Shown here piece after piece: positions 31,221-39,599 of a stretch of DNA of 39,635 nucleotides. The number at the start of each line of letters is the position of its first letter. Position 1 is the stretch's first letter. A model generated the notes under the pieces. It saw nothing but the letters and a program-made list of their open reading frames with translations, was not told the origin of the DNA and did not search any database. A program made the translations under genes and the position numbers. The stretch is from Nocardia pseudovaccinii NBRC 100343 (GTDB taxonomy: Bacteria > Actinomycetota > Actinomycetes > Mycobacteriales > Mycobacteriaceae), in NCBI RefSeq assembly GCF_001613225.1, contig NZ_BDBY01000177.1, positions 1 to 39,635 of the forward strand, written 5' to 3'.

Positions 31221-31626
31221 CGCAGTTCTTTCTGGTACAGCATTAACACAGCCGAATGCTCGGCTGTTCATTCGAGATATGTTTCGTCGGACGTCCCGTG
31301 CATGAAGGGACGCCAGATCAACCGGTTCACCGGCATTGAGGAGTGACTTACACGGTCGAGTCCGAGCGAGGGAGAAAACGGCCAAGCTATACACCGGCCG
31401 TTCTGGATGGAGTCAACGAAAGATATTGCTGCTCAGGCGGCGTGGGGTCCTCAACCCGAAAGGTCAGAGGAACAACGAAACACCCGGCCGAACCTACCCT
31501 CCTGTCATGTTGCATTATGCGGAACGGTGTTCATGAGTGTGACACCGATCACGGTCCCTGGCAAGGACTTCCGACCATCCAGACGCAGATTGCGATCAGA
31601 GATGCGATGGCCATCCCAAACCAAAA

Positions 31627-31667
31627 TGCAATTGTCAAAACATGTTTCGATTCTCAGGACACATGTT
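31627..31667 (+). repeat. 41-bp promoter-like repeat, copy 1
   Basis: Matches 32009-32049 at 34 of 41 positions, with TGCAATTGTCAAA and ATGTTTCGA identical. The right part contains GACACATGTTGA, shared exactly with the palindrome at 2555-2573. It is followed about 25 bases later by ATG/GTG codons that open only short frames. Confidence 0.6.
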
Positions 31668-32008
31668 GAACTTCATAATGGGCCCGCTACCATGTGACGA
31701 CCCGCAAATCATCCGGCCGGCCACGAGCCTCCCCAACGGGACCCGACCGATTTCCTTCAGGTACGTCCGCGTCGAATCCCGAGTGCCGTTGGTTTCCTTT
31801 TTGGCAATTTCGGTTGCAGTTGTTGCCACATTCGCCCTTTCGGATCATGGGCGGCATCGCGATGCGAGAGCACGATCGCGGATAGGCCTCTGATGAGCTT
31901 CGGCTTTCGCCGACGGCGTCTCTCACTGTACCCGCCTGCGCAAATACGTCACCGTTGCTCGCGGCCGCAAATCCCGGTCCATACAAAAGACCCATACCTA
32001 CACCGAAC

Positions 32009-32049
32009 TGCAATTGTCAAAGTATGTTTCGACCCGCAGAACACATATT
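32009..32049 (+). repeat. 41-bp promoter-like repeat, copy 2 (before the sensor kinase)
   Basis: Second copy of the element, ending 33 bases before the kinase ATG, so it most likely contains the promoter or an operator of that gene. TTGTCA inside it could act as a -35 box. Confidence 0.6.
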
Positions 32050-32082
32050 CTTACAGCACGCCCAACTCGCTATGGTGTGCCG

Positions 32083-34047
32083 ATGTTGACAGCGAGGCTC
32101 GGTATCCGAACCCGCGTACTTGTAATCGCGCTCATCCCCAGCCTGACGCTGTTCGCGATCGGCGCGGGAACCGCGGGATATCTATTGCGCAAACAAGAGC
32201 AGGTCAAGTCATGGTCGTCGGAACTGGAAGACGCCAACCTGCAGGCACGCGACATGATCGACGCGGTCCAACAGGAAAGACTGCTATCTCTGACAGCGCT
32301 GGTCCAACCTCGGTCGAACCTCCCAGAGCTCAATCAAGCCCGCCTGCACCTCGATACCGCGCTACAGGCGCTCACTTCCTTCGAGACTGCTATCGCGAAC
32401 ACGAACATCGAACGAATGGACTCGGCCACACGCGGATTCGACGCCCTCAAAATGCAACTTCCGGACGTCCGCCACCGGATCGATACCGGCACAATGTCTG
32501 TCGCCGATGCATACGGGATCTACAGCGGTCTACTCGAGGGCGTCGCCGTTGGCACCGAGCTCATCGGGAAGTCTGCGCCCGAATCTCGCGTCGCCTTCGA
32601 ATTTGCACATGAAACGCGTGTGCTGCGTGCCATGGAGGCCATGTCGCGCAGCACTGCGCTCGCTGGTGTCGTACTGAGCGGCAGCGATCTTCCTGATGTG
32701 TTGACCGCAGAGTTCCGGAATTTGGTCGGCTATTACCGTACCGAGCTGCCCCAGTTGGCAAACGATCTCGAAGGCGAGCGAGGCGCAAAGGCCAAGGCTT
32801 TGATCTCGGCGCCCGTCTGGCAAGAGCTCTCGACGATGGAGGATTACATTCTTCATCGTTCCATAGATGGGCGCGGCGTCGTATCGACGCCTCAGGCAAC
32901 AATTACCGCCTGGCAGAACAACATCGACGATGCCCACACCCAATTGCTCGGGCTCTGGCAAGCCCAGAACGAGTATGCGAGCCGGGCGACTAGCGCCGAT
33001 GCCGAACAGACGTCGCGGGATTCGTTACTCGCAGGGTCCGGTGTTCTGAGTCTAGCCTTGATCGCTTTCCTCGCGTCGCTCTGGCTCGCAAACCGCCTAT
33101 CCACGCGACTGCGGCGACTACGCACCGAAACGCTCGCGCTGGCAGAAGAAGCATTTCCCACCGCTAGTCACCATCTCGGCCAGGACATACCGGACAGCAT
33201 CGAAGTTGAGACCGGTCGCCTGGATTTCGGCCACGACGAGGTCGGGCAAGTCGCGGAGGCATTCAACCAGGCTCACGCCGCCGCCATCGCTGCCGCAGTC
33301 GCGGAAGCCCGCACCCGGGAGGGCGCGCGAGCAATCTTTCTGAACATGGCCCACCGCAGTCAGTTGGTGGTACACCGCCAGCTGGAAATCCTCGATGAAG
33401 CCGAACGACAGCAAGAGGACCCAACGCTACTGGACACCTTCTTCAAGCTGGATCACCTCGCTACCCGAGAGCGCCGGAACGCCGAGAATCTGGTGGTCCT
33501 CGCTGGTGGGCTGGCGAAACGGCAGTGGCGGCAACCGGTGCCACTTATTGAGCTGGTGCGCAGTGCAGTGAGCGAGGCGCTCGATTACAAGCGCGTGCGG
33601 ACCTCACACATGCCACAGATCCATATCTCCGGGGATGCGGTAGCCGACCTTGCCCACCTCATCGCCGAACTGGTCGATAATGCGACGCAGTATTCGCCGC
33701 CCCAATCCCCGGTAGAAGTCGCCGGCAAAGTTGTGGGCAGGGGTGTCGCGGTCGAAGTCAACGACCAGGGCATAGGAATGTCGGCCGCCGAGTTGGACCG
33801 AGCCAACCAATTGCTCCGCCAACCGCCCGACTTCAGCGTCGGCGCAGTATCAGCTGACTTGCGACTGGGTCTGTTCGTCGTCGCCAAACTCGGTGTCCGG
33901 CATGGCATCTCCGTGCGACTGACCGAATCGGACCACGGCGGTGTCCGAGCGATAGTCCTCATCCCGACCACCTTGATTGCGGCCGAGAGCCCGCTCGCCG
34001 ATCAATTCATGGAGCTCGAAGCACGCCCATTGCAGCAAAACCCGTGA
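32083..34047 (+). CDS. Sensor histidine kinase with NIT-like domain, CvnA-type
   Basis: 654 residues from ATG 32083 (GTG 32077 also in frame). TM1 lies at about residues 10-34, a long extracytoplasmic helical domain of the nitrate/nitrite-sensing type at 40-315, and TM2 at 316-337. A HAMP-like linker is followed by the phosphoacceptor-like region FLNMAHRSQLVVHRQLEIL (His424 or His431) and an HATPase domain with LIAELVDNATQYSPP (N-box) and VNDQGIGMS (G1). This is the CvnA kinase of actinobacterial conservons, but the usual downstream Roadblock, DUF742 and GTPase genes are missing: the next gene is the convergent pknK 37 bases away. The signal is unknown. Confidence 0.88.
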   Translation: MLTARLGIRTRVLVIALIPSLTLFAIGAGTAGYLLRKQEQVKSWSSELEDANLQARDMIDAVQQERLLSLTALVQPRSNLPELNQARLHLDTALQALTSFETAIANTNIERMDSATRGFDALKMQLPDVRHRIDTGTMSVADAYGIYSGLLEGVAVGTELIGKSAPESRVAFEFAHETRVLRAMEAMSRSTALAGVVLSGSDLPDVLTAEFRNLVGYYRTELPQLANDLEGERGAKAKALISAPVWQELSTMEDYILHRSIDGRGVVSTPQATITAWQNNIDDAHTQLLGLWQAQNEYASRATSADAEQTSRDSLLAGSGVLSLALIAFLASLWLANRLSTRLRRLRTETLALAEEAFPTASHHLGQDIPDSIEVETGRLDFGHDEVGQVAEAFNQAHAAAIAAAVAEARTREGARAIFLNMAHRSQLVVHRQLEILDEAERQQEDPTLLDTFFKLDHLATRERRNAENLVVLAGGLAKRQWRQPVPLIELVRSAVSEALDYKRVRTSHMPQIHISGDAVADLAHLIAELVDNATQYSPPQSPVEVAGKVVGRGVAVEVNDQGIGMSAAELDRANQLLRQPPDFSVGAVSADLRLGLFVVAKLGVRHGISVRLTESDHGGVRAIVLIPTTLIAAESPLADQFMELEARPLQQNP

Positions 34048-34084
34048 CACCCCAAAAGCCTTGAGCACCAGAGAAATCGCATTG

Positions 34085-37000
34085 TTACCTGGGCACCTCG
34101 TCGTCGGCTGGACGGTTGCGGTTCGGCAGCGCCGGTTCGAACTGGGCCAGCACCTGCAGCAGGAACGAGCGCGGTAGCCCAGCCTCCGACGGTGCACCGG
34201 CGAGTGTTTCCAGGACCGGCTGCAGTTGACGGCCGCTGTCGGCGACCAGTCGTGCCAGTCCCAGGCTCGCGCAATGCGACAGTGCCGGGGCCAGTAGTTC
34301 GGCGGCCCGCACTGTCTGCCCGGTAGCCGACAGACAGCATCCGCGCAGCAGTTCAGCAAGAAGCAGGGCCCTGGGTCGTCCTTGGCTGCTGATCTCGTGG
34401 ACGAGACGTTCAGCTCTTTCGAGGCCCTGCTGGACTGCAGCGGGAGACGGTTCGGCCAGTAGCAGCCGGATCGCGGAATCGTGTGCGAATTCGGATGCCA
34501 CGGCCAGGGTCGCGGTGGGCTGCGCGGTATAGGGCGGGAGATTGTCGAGGGTCTGCCGTTCGCCGTCGGTGATGGGCAGGCCGAGGCGGACGCGTTCGTT
34601 CACGATCCGTGCCGCCAGTCGTGGCAACGACAGATCCGCGGCGATCTTCGCTCCCGCTGCCAGGCGTTGCCGGGCACGGTCCATATCACCTCGCACGGCG
34701 GCAAGGCGCGCACCGGTCCCGTACGTGGCCATCAAGAACTCAACGGCACCTCCCTCCGGACCGAGACCGATCTCCAGGAGTTCCTCCGCCTCGATGAATT
34801 GCCCTTTCTCATACAGCAATTCGCCGAGCAAGGCACTCGCCAGCCGGGTGGCGTGTGACTGCCCGCCGGTCTGCAACGCGAGGTGCAACGCCATCCGGTA
34901 ACAGGACTCCGCGGCGGCGATATCGAGTTGTTCGGTCGCGGCCAAACCAGCGATGCAATCGCAGTACATCACGCCGAACGGGCCGGAAACGCGGTCGCGA
35001 TACGGCGCCATCCAACGATGCCAGTGGTGGACCTGTTCGAAGTCGAACCGGTACAACGCGGATGTGGCAGCAGTGCCCGCCGCGGTGATGGAGAGGAACG
35101 GTCGAGCCGCCGTCCGTATGCGAGCCAACACCGGGCCCGGCACCTCGGCGAACCGGTCGGTCACCAGATCGTTGCAGGCTCGGGCCACGGTCGCGTCCAG
35201 CCGGATCTCATCGGCCTGGTTCGCATCGACCGCGCCCGCAGCCAGCGCGGCATCGGCTCGATCGAGCGCGGCGATCGCGGCCGAGCGGCGCTGTAAGCCG
35301 ATATTCGCCCAGGCTATCTGTACCTGCAGAACCGGGTTCCGCGCTGTCAGTGATCCGGGCAGCTTCGCCACCAAGCCGAGGAAGGTCGCCATCCGCGACC
35401 CCTCGACCAGTTGCTCGCCGCGCTCTTGCACCAGTCTCATGGCCAGGTCCGGGGCATCAGCGGCGAGGGCGTGGTCGACCGCCTCGATCGGCATGTCGTG
35501 GTCGGCGAACCACGACGACGCCCGCAGGTGCAATTGTTCGAGCAGACCGGGGTGTTGTTGGACGAGTCGACGACGTAGGAAGTCTGCGAATAGTCCGTGA
35601 TAGCGGAACCACTCCAGATCGTCATCGATGTTGCGCAGGAACAGATCACGCTGGCGGACGTCCTCGAGCAATTCCTGGCCGGGTTCCCGGTCGGTCAGCG
35701 CCTCGGCGAGCTCGCCGCAGATGCGTTCGGTGACTGCCGTGCGCATCAGAAACTCGAGTATGTCCGGTTCGAGCGAGTCGACGACATTTTCCAACAGATA
35801 CTCGCCGATCGCGTAGTGGCGTCCGGATATCTGGCTGATGTAGGTTCCTGGGTCCGCCCTCCCGCGCAGCGATAACGATGCCAGTTGCAGCGCCGCGACC
35901 CAGCCTTCGGTGGAGTGGCGTAGCTTCTCCATATCGGTGGCCGCCAGTGACAGTCCGTTCATCCCGCTGAGGAACGCCGTCGTCTCGGCGCCGTCGAATC
36001 GCAGTGCGATTTCGTCGATTTCGAGAAGTTCGTCGCTGACGCGCAACCGACTCAGTGGCAACCCCTTCCGGGTGCGACTGGTCACGACGAGCCGCAGATG
36101 ATGACAGCCGCGGTCCAGCAGGAATTCCATGGCCGCGATCGAGGATCGGCTGGTCACCCGATGCCAGTCATCGATCACCAGCGCGACGGTTTCGCCGCTG
36201 TTGTGGATCTGATCGATCAGAGTCGTCATCACATGGCGCTCGGCGTCGGTGGAACGCTGCTCGAGTAGCTCCGTCAGTCCAGTCGCGAGCCCTGGACGGG
36301 TGGCTCGAATCGCATGCACGATATGGGCGAGGAACCAGACCACATTGTTGTCATCGGGATCCACGCTCAACCAGGCGACGCGGACACCTTCGGTCTTGAG
36401 CACGTCACCCCACTGCGCGGCAAGGGTGCTCTTCCCGAAACCCGCTGGTCCGTGAATCAAGACCAGCCGTCGCGCCCGCGCCTCGTGCAAGGCTTGCAGC
36501 AACCGGGGTCGCTCGACCGGGCGACGCAGCGTCGTCGGCGGCCGATAGCGGGTCGCCGGAGTCGGCAAAGGCGCGTTCGGCACCGGCTTTTCGGCCACCG
36601 AGACCGACCGAGCCGCCGCGAATCGCTCGATCCCGCTCTCCTGCCCCGTTCCGGGCGGCAGCGCCATCGTGTCTACCCGAAGACCACTGGAGAACTGCAC
36701 GTTCCGTAGCAGCTCGCCGAATTCACGTGCGCCGGCGGGCCGCTCGGCTGGATCGGTCGCCAACGCCGACTCGATCGCCGCGCAGAGCATCGCGGGCACG
36801 CCGGAGTCGCGCAGATTCGGAACTGGCTCCGAGCTGATCCGCAGAAACTGAGCGACCAGCGATTCACCAGCCCGGCGTTCGAACGCCGCATGGCCGGTAA
36901 GCAGGCAGAACAAGCTGGCGCCGAGACCGTAGACGTCCGAAGCCGCGGAAGGATCCGCTCCTTTGAGGACCTCGGGGGCCGTGAACGCGGGCGTCCCTGC

Positions 37001-37549
37001 CACGAGACCCGCAGCGGTTTCGAAGCCGCCACCGATCCGGGCGATACCGAAATCCGCGAGCTGCGGTTCGCTGTAGTCGCTGAGCAGGATGTTGGCGGGG
37101 TTCACATCGCGGTGCAGGACCCCGAGAGCATGGGCGGCGGCCAGTGCACCGGACAGTTTCACCCCGATCGACAACACCTCCTGCCACGGCACCGGTCCCC
37201 GCTCGCGGACCCGACTCATCAGCGACCCCTGCGCATGCAACGGCATCACGATAAAGGGGCGCCCGGTCGCGGTGACGTCTGCGCGCAGTACCTGGACGAT
37301 ATGCGGGTGCCCGGAAAACCGGCCCAACGCCTGCTGCTCGCGCAGGAAGCGGGCGCGCTCGTCATCGGAGACCTCCGATGTCAAAACCTTCACCGCTACC
37401 TGACGGTCCAGCGATCCCTCCAGGCACCGATACACGACACCGAAACCACCCCGACCGATCTCCTGCGCATCATCGAACCCGGCCGCAGCCAATTCCGCCG
37501 CGGTACCGAACTGCAGGTCGCGTTGCGTCCCCTCCGGCTCGTGCGACAC
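34085..37549 (-). CDS. pknK: Ser/Thr protein kinase PknK with MalT-like ATPase region
   Basis: 1154 residues from GTG 37549, which aligns with the start recalled for Mycobacterium tuberculosis PknK. Kinase domain: GRGGFGVVY loop, Lys54 (VAVK), HRDVNPAN at 146-153, DFG at 166-168, APE after FTAPEV. A Pro-rich linker leads to a STAND-type NTPase with Walker A GPAGFGKST (about 367-375) and Walker B VALVIDDWH (455-463), then helical MalT/TPR-like repeats to the end. No LuxR HTH is visible. The catalytic-loop Lys of Ser/Thr kinases is Asn150 here, which may lower activity. PknK proteins adjust transcription and translation to growth state; the target here is not known. Confidence 0.93.
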   Translation of the reverse strand: MSHEPEGTQRDLQFGTAAELAAAGFDDAQEIGRGGFGVVYRCLEGSLDRQVAVKVLTSEVSDDERARFLREQQALGRFSGHPHIVQVLRADVTATGRPFIVMPLHAQGSLMSRVRERGPVPWQEVLSIGVKLSGALAAAHALGVLHRDVNPANILLSDYSEPQLADFGIARIGGGFETAAGLVAGTPAFTAPEVLKGADPSAASDVYGLGASLFCLLTGHAAFERRAGESLVAQFLRISSEPVPNLRDSGVPAMLCAAIESALATDPAERPAGAREFGELLRNVQFSSGLRVDTMALPPGTGQESGIERFAAARSVSVAEKPVPNAPLPTPATRYRPPTTLRRPVERPRLLQALHEARARRLVLIHGPAGFGKSTLAAQWGDVLKTEGVRVAWLSVDPDDNNVVWFLAHIVHAIRATRPGLATGLTELLEQRSTDAERHVMTTLIDQIHNSGETVALVIDDWHRVTSRSSIAAMEFLLDRGCHHLRLVVTSRTRKGLPLSRLRVSDELLEIDEIALRFDGAETTAFLSGMNGLSLAATDMEKLRHSTEGWVAALQLASLSLRGRADPGTYISQISGRHYAIGEYLLENVVDSLEPDILEFLMRTAVTERICGELAEALTDREPGQELLEDVRQRDLFLRNIDDDLEWFRYHGLFADFLRRRLVQQHPGLLEQLHLRASSWFADHDMPIEAVDHALAADAPDLAMRLVQERGEQLVEGSRMATFLGLVAKLPGSLTARNPVLQVQIAWANIGLQRRSAAIAALDRADAALAAGAVDANQADEIRLDATVARACNDLVTDRFAEVPGPVLARIRTAARPFLSITAAGTAATSALYRFDFEQVHHWHRWMAPYRDRVSGPFGVMYCDCIAGLAATEQLDIAAAESCYRMALHLALQTGGQSHATRLASALLGELLYEKGQFIEAEELLEIGLGPEGGAVEFLMATYGTGARLAAVRGDMDRARQRLAAGAKIAADLSLPRLAARIVNERVRLGLPITDGERQTLDNLPPYTAQPTATLAVASEFAHDSAIRLLLAEPSPAAVQQGLERAERLVHEISSQGRPRALLLAELLRGCCLSATGQTVRAAELLAPALSHCASLGLARLVADSGRQLQPVLETLAGAPSEAGLPRSFLLQVLAQFEPALPNRNRPADDEVPR

Positions 37550-37768
37550 CGACCGCTCATCCACACCAACGGAATCGCGAAACAGCCACCGCAACACACC
37601 GCTGTGCAGTCGACCCGCCCGACAAGCCAACGCCGCAGCTACTCATCCGCGCCACCTCTCGACCTGGGAAAAGCGCCCCGACAATTCGAGGATAGTCTTC
37701 CGACGAACGAGAACCGATGCTTCGTGGACAGCCGACGCGATCGCAAACGATGCGCACTCGACCTTGAA

Positions 37769-38539
37769 CTAGGCCGCGGGGCCGCTATCTTTCAGTGCTC
37801 GGTATGCCCTGTTCGTGGCGTCGGTTTGACGAACTTGTCGGTGCCACCCCCAAGCCGCGACGGGGAAGCCGCCGTTGTCGTGGCCGCAGTGGGGGCAGAG
37901 GCCGCCGCCGACCACGTTGTGCAGGTCGGCGAACTGGGCCGAGCCTACGGTGGTCGGGAACTGGTGTACTACAGTTCCGTCCTCGTCCTTCGGCGGGCTG
38001 GAGTCGTATTCATGCCGGATAAGTTCGTTCTTGCAGTTGGCGCATCGGGCGATCATCGCCTCAGTTTGGTGACCGTCCTCGGCCTGGTGCTGGGTGACGA
38101 CGATGACCGCGCACGCGTCGGGGTCGGTCTCGTCGGCGAGACGGGAATTGACACCGTGCAGATTTTTGGTCGCTATTATCTGAGCAGGAGCGAGGGGGGA
38201 ATTATGGGCGCCATAACAGACGACGACTTCGGAAACGGTGTTCCAGTGATAGAACTGGCCGTAGGATTGGTCCCTTCCGCCAATGAGGACATTTCCGCAC
38301 GGGACGATCGAGCCCGGATAGTCGTACGGGAACAGTGGCATCAGCTGCGCAGCACCTTTGGCCATTCTTTCGTAGACGTTCGCTTTCAATGGTTCGATTC
38401 CGGGGTTCGGATCAGGAATGCGGCGGCTATCATGAATTACCGGACTATTAATTATTTTCCTCCGATCTCGGATTAGCGTCAGACGGTGGAAGGCATGCCA
38501 AGGGTTGCTAAATTCACCTTCGGATGAATTGTGCTGCAT
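37769..38539 (-). CDS. Large rubredoxin-cupin protein, second copy
   Basis: 256 residues from ATG 38539. It is paralogous to 468-1208: LKANVYERMAKGAAQLMPLFPY, then His98-x5-Glu104 (HWNTVSE) and His128 (NLHGVNS), then Cys166/169 and Cys215/218. The start is uncertain: homology begins only near SRRIPDPN, and a strong GGAGG at 38459-38463 stands six bases before an in-frame ATT (38450-38452), with no ATG/GTG/TTG between. ATG 38539 would overlap the previous gene by 61 bases. Here the large gene follows the small one, the reverse of the order at 468-1208. As in the first copy, I infer a metal-dependent oxygenase subunit of unknown substrate. Confidence 0.72.
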   Translation of the reverse strand: MQHNSSEGEFSNPWHAFHRLTLIRDRRKIINSPVIHDSRRIPDPNPGIEPLKANVYERMAKGAAQLMPLFPYDYPGSIVPCGNVLIGGRDQSYGQFYHWNTVSEVVVCYGAHNSPLAPAQIIATKNLHGVNSRLADETDPDACAVIVVTQHQAEDGHQTEAMIARCANCKNELIRHEYDSSPPKDEDGTVVHQFPTTVGSAQFADLHNVVGGGLCPHCGHDNGGFPVAAWGWHRQVRQTDATNRAYRALKDSGPAA

Positions 38540-39012
38540 GTGCCGCACGTTCGCGAGTCGGTGCCAGCGTTGAACCTCGCGCATGCCAACCAATAGAACT
38601 CGAGCGCGGCGGTGTTGTTGTCGTGTTCCCACTCGTAGCGGCGAACCTCGTTCCCGCACGCCGCACAGAACCAGGCAGCGGCTTGCAGCCCGCCCCGGAG
38701 GGGGAGATAACGAATGGTCACGCTCTCGCTGATGGGCGCCAGCCTGTGGGGAGTCCCTGCCGGGATATAAATATGGTCGCCAATATCCATACGGAAGCTG
38801 TTGACCGAACTGTTGCGGAGTTCCACCCGCGCAGTGCCGGACAACTGACTCAGAACCGTGTCCTTCTCGCAGATGAGATGGAACGGTTGCGGAAGCCAGT
38901 TCCGCGACAGGTAGATCTGCGGATCGGTTTCATCAGGCAGGACTGCGACTTCTGCGTAGTTGCCCACTTCGCTAGCGGCCTGGATGGCATGCACCATACG
39001 ACGACGGTTCAT
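38479..39012 (-). CDS. Small rubredoxin-cupin protein, second copy (3-hydroxyanthranilate dioxygenase-like)
   Basis: 177 residues, complete, the usual length for bacterial 3-hydroxyanthranilate 3,4-dioxygenase. The cupin core SQLSGTARVEL...GDHIYIPAGTPHR carries His89; WFCAACGNEVRRYEWEHD (Cys116/119) and TCGTCSTIHP (Cys156/159) form the C-terminal rubredoxin-like site. The canonical His-x5-Glu is absent (His45, Glu49), so its own cupin iron site is probably altered. It is the full-length counterpart of the partial gene at 1-468. It lies between the DUF1772-like gene and the large partner, probably one transcription unit. Confidence 0.82.
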   Translation of the reverse strand: MNRRRMVHAIQAASEVGNYAEVAVLPDETDPQIYLSRNWLPQPFHLICEKDTVLSQLSGTARVELRNSSVNSFRMDIGDHIYIPAGTPHRLAPISESVTIRYLPLRGGLQAAAWFCAACGNEVRRYEWEHDNNTAALEFYWLACARFNAGTDSRTCGTCSTIHPKVNLATLGMPSTV

Positions 39013-39137
39013 TGTCGGCGGCTCTTCTCGGTATCAGGGCAAACGGTCGCGGGCATCGGAGATTCCTTCGACAGCTTCCTTGCTGAATAGATGGGAAAGG
39101 GTGGGTCCGGAAGGCGGCTGAGGCAGGACCAGTGCAT

Positions 39138-39599
39138 TCACAGCGCTGCGATGACCGCAGCGATCAGGAATACCAGCGCCGCGACCGCGACACCCGTGCG
39201 GGCGAAGTGGAACCGCCGCCAGAATGCGCGCAGTTCCTCGGCGCCCTCGGGCGGCGTCCCCTCGGCGAGCCGGCGGAATTTCGAGTTGATCGGCTCTCCC
39301 AGGAGGGCCGAACCGACCATGATCACCGCGAGACAGGTCAAGCCCAGCCAGCCGAGAACCCGGGAAGTACCTGAAGAGTGGATCGAGAAGAGGATCGCAC
39401 CGAGGCCGGACAACGACATGAAGATGGGCATCATCGGATCGACATGCTTGAGTGTGCGCCGGAAATCAGTCGCGTACTCCACCACCGACATTCGGTTCCA
39501 CACCGCGAGCCGATCCACGGCGATGACCCAGATTCCACCGGTCGCAAGCCCGCCGAACAGCAACATCAGCATCGCACCCGCATGGCCGAGATTCGACAT
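39138..39599 (-). CDS. DUF1772/anthrone-oxygenase-like membrane protein
   Basis: 153 residues from ATG 39599, AAGGAG eight bases upstream. Four hydrophobic segments (near residues 6-28, 57-75, 83-100 and 133-152), with an HVDPMMPIFMSLSG stretch. Family members are small four-helix membrane proteins, some acting as anthrone oxygenases, most uncharacterised. It is 125 bases upstream of the small cupin gene on the same strand and may be cotranscribed with the cupin pair, giving it a membrane partner. Confidence 0.7.
   Translation of the reverse strand: MSNLGHAGAMLMLLFGGLATGGIWVIAVDRLAVWNRMSVVEYATDFRRTLKHVDPMMPIFMSLSGLGAILFSIHSSGTSRVLGWLGLTCLAVIMVGSALLGEPINSKFRRLAEGTPPEGAEELRAFWRRFHFARTGVAVAALVFLIAAVIAAL

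Larger units (their letters stand above)
31221..32082. other. Long intergenic region with duplicated promoter-like element
   Basis: 860 bases without a convincing gene. Short open frames exist, but none has a good start or a family. One (31642-31893, +) contains RVPLVSFLAISVAVVATFAL, a possible membrane segment resembling the first helix of a kinase or permease, perhaps a relic. The region holds the TATGCGGAAC decamer (31516-31525), a CATGTT-rich site near 31640-31670 and two copies of a 41-bp element. Upstream control of the MFS gene (-) and of the sensor kinase (+) must lie here. Confidence 0.6.

Noticed and set aside
31642..31893. Possible FecCD-like permease N-terminus or small membrane protein
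   Set aside because: Only one short hydrophobic stretch, no SD, no continuation of the family; at most a relic.
34085..34300. LuxR-type HTH at the C-terminus of PknK
   Set aside because: The end of the protein is helical repeat sequence; no HTH signature is visible.
36890..38476. 528-codon open frame on the plus strand
   Set aside because: It lies antisense to the pknK kinase domain and the second large cupin, both with clear motifs; it has no family pattern and is the usual GC-rich antisense shadow.
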